A stretch of DNA of 64,000 bases from Rhodanobacter sp. Lineage in GTDB: Bacteria > Pseudomonadota > Gammaproteobacteria > Xanthomonadales > Rhodanobacteraceae. Position numbers and translations under genes: made by a program. The stretch is from contig SCRM01000016.1 of NCBI GenBank assembly GCA_004298045.1, forward strand, positions 371,405 to 435,404. Direction: 5' to 3'. Below are positions 63,922 to 64,000 of this stretch, piece after piece (position 1 is the first letter of the stretch; each line of letters starts with the position of its first letter). The notes beneath the pieces were generated by a model that was not told the DNA's origin, ran no database searches, and saw nothing but the letters and a program-made list of their open reading frames with translations.

Positions 63922-64000
63922 TCAGTGCTGAACCTGCAACTCCACGCGGCGGTTCTGCGCGCGGCCAGCGTCGGTCGCGTTGTCGCCGATGGCGTCGCTT
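63922..64000 (-). CDS. OmpA-family protein (3' end only)
   Basis: Only the last 25 codons or so are in the window. They read SDAIGDNATDAGRAQNRRVE and then LQVQH before the TGA at 63922-63924. The word GRAQNRRVEL is the end of the OmpA C-terminal peptidoglycan-binding domain. A terminator follows. The rest of the gene lies beyond the window edge. Confidence 0.85.
   Translation of the reverse strand, partial: SDAIGDNATDAGRAQNRRVELQVQH

Overview
The window is high-GC, densely coded chromosomal DNA from a gammaproteobacterium. The organism is most likely in the Xanthomonadales/Lysobacterales, probably close to Rhodanobacteraceae. This rests on the gene content and order (purA-hflC-hflK-hflX-hfq-miaA, leuS-lptE-holA-nadD with rsfS-rlmH-maf, purF-cvpA-SPOR protein, a KDO kinase divergent from a heptosyltransferase, UbiM) and on intergenic repeats of the kind scattered through xanthomonad genomes. 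The assignment is inference from reading; no search was run. There is no prophage, insertion sequence or CRISPR array.

Layout. 1-3.6 kb: the end of an inorganic-carbon accumulation (DAC) operon, dabB then dabA, facing an Asr-like acid-shock gene across a shared terminator. 4.2-8 kb: an exported protein of unknown function, a BlaI-type repressor with two operator-like sites, its BlaR1-type M56 partner (frameshifted here) and an NlpC/P60 lipoprotein. 8-11 kb: about 800 bp of repeat-rich non-coding DNA, a SlyD-type isomerase and a secreted M4 metalloprotease. 11-20 kb: an MFS transporter, two DEAD-box helicases (RhlE-like and DeaD-like), a YpfJ-like zinc protease, a MAPEG protein, a TerC/CBS/CorC protein and a CPBP protease. 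20-32 kb: the conserved maf-rlmH-rsfS and nadD-holA-lptE-leuS blocks, split by about 4 kb carrying an HD hydrolase, a nitronate monooxygenase, a DipZ-like redox protein and a Pmp3 peptide. 32-34.6 kb: ybaB, dnaX, 4.5S RNA, tRNA-Ser(GGA) and a truncated copy of that tRNA. 34.7-42 kb: a methyltransferase, a metallo-hydrolase, LPS core genes, DUF6165, a histidine ammonia-lyase-like enzyme, hisS and tRNA-Pro(CGG). 42-54 kb: a DUF455 protein, purF, cvpA, a SPOR protein, ubiM and the purA-to-miaA block. 54.5-64 kb: an S46 dipeptidyl-peptidase, tdh and kbl (threonine catabolism) separated by a giant DUF748 protein, a pseudouridine synthase and the end of an OmpA-family gene.

Most genes are housekeeping. 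The unusual signal is in the spaces. tRNA-Ser and purA each carry an upstream, truncated copy of their own 5' end, offset by 199 and 193 bp, with a perfect palindrome next to the copy. The purA copy forms a 13-codon mini-ORF, and the purA leader can also pair with codons 12-15 of purA. Several other palindromic repeat families (GGGATTCGG, CCCTCTCCC, GGAGCGCTCC, GGGC-NGAA-GCCC) recur between genes. BlaI-type operators, a start-site hairpin before the NlpC gene and a small SpoT-like HD hydrolase inside a broken conserved operon are further leads.
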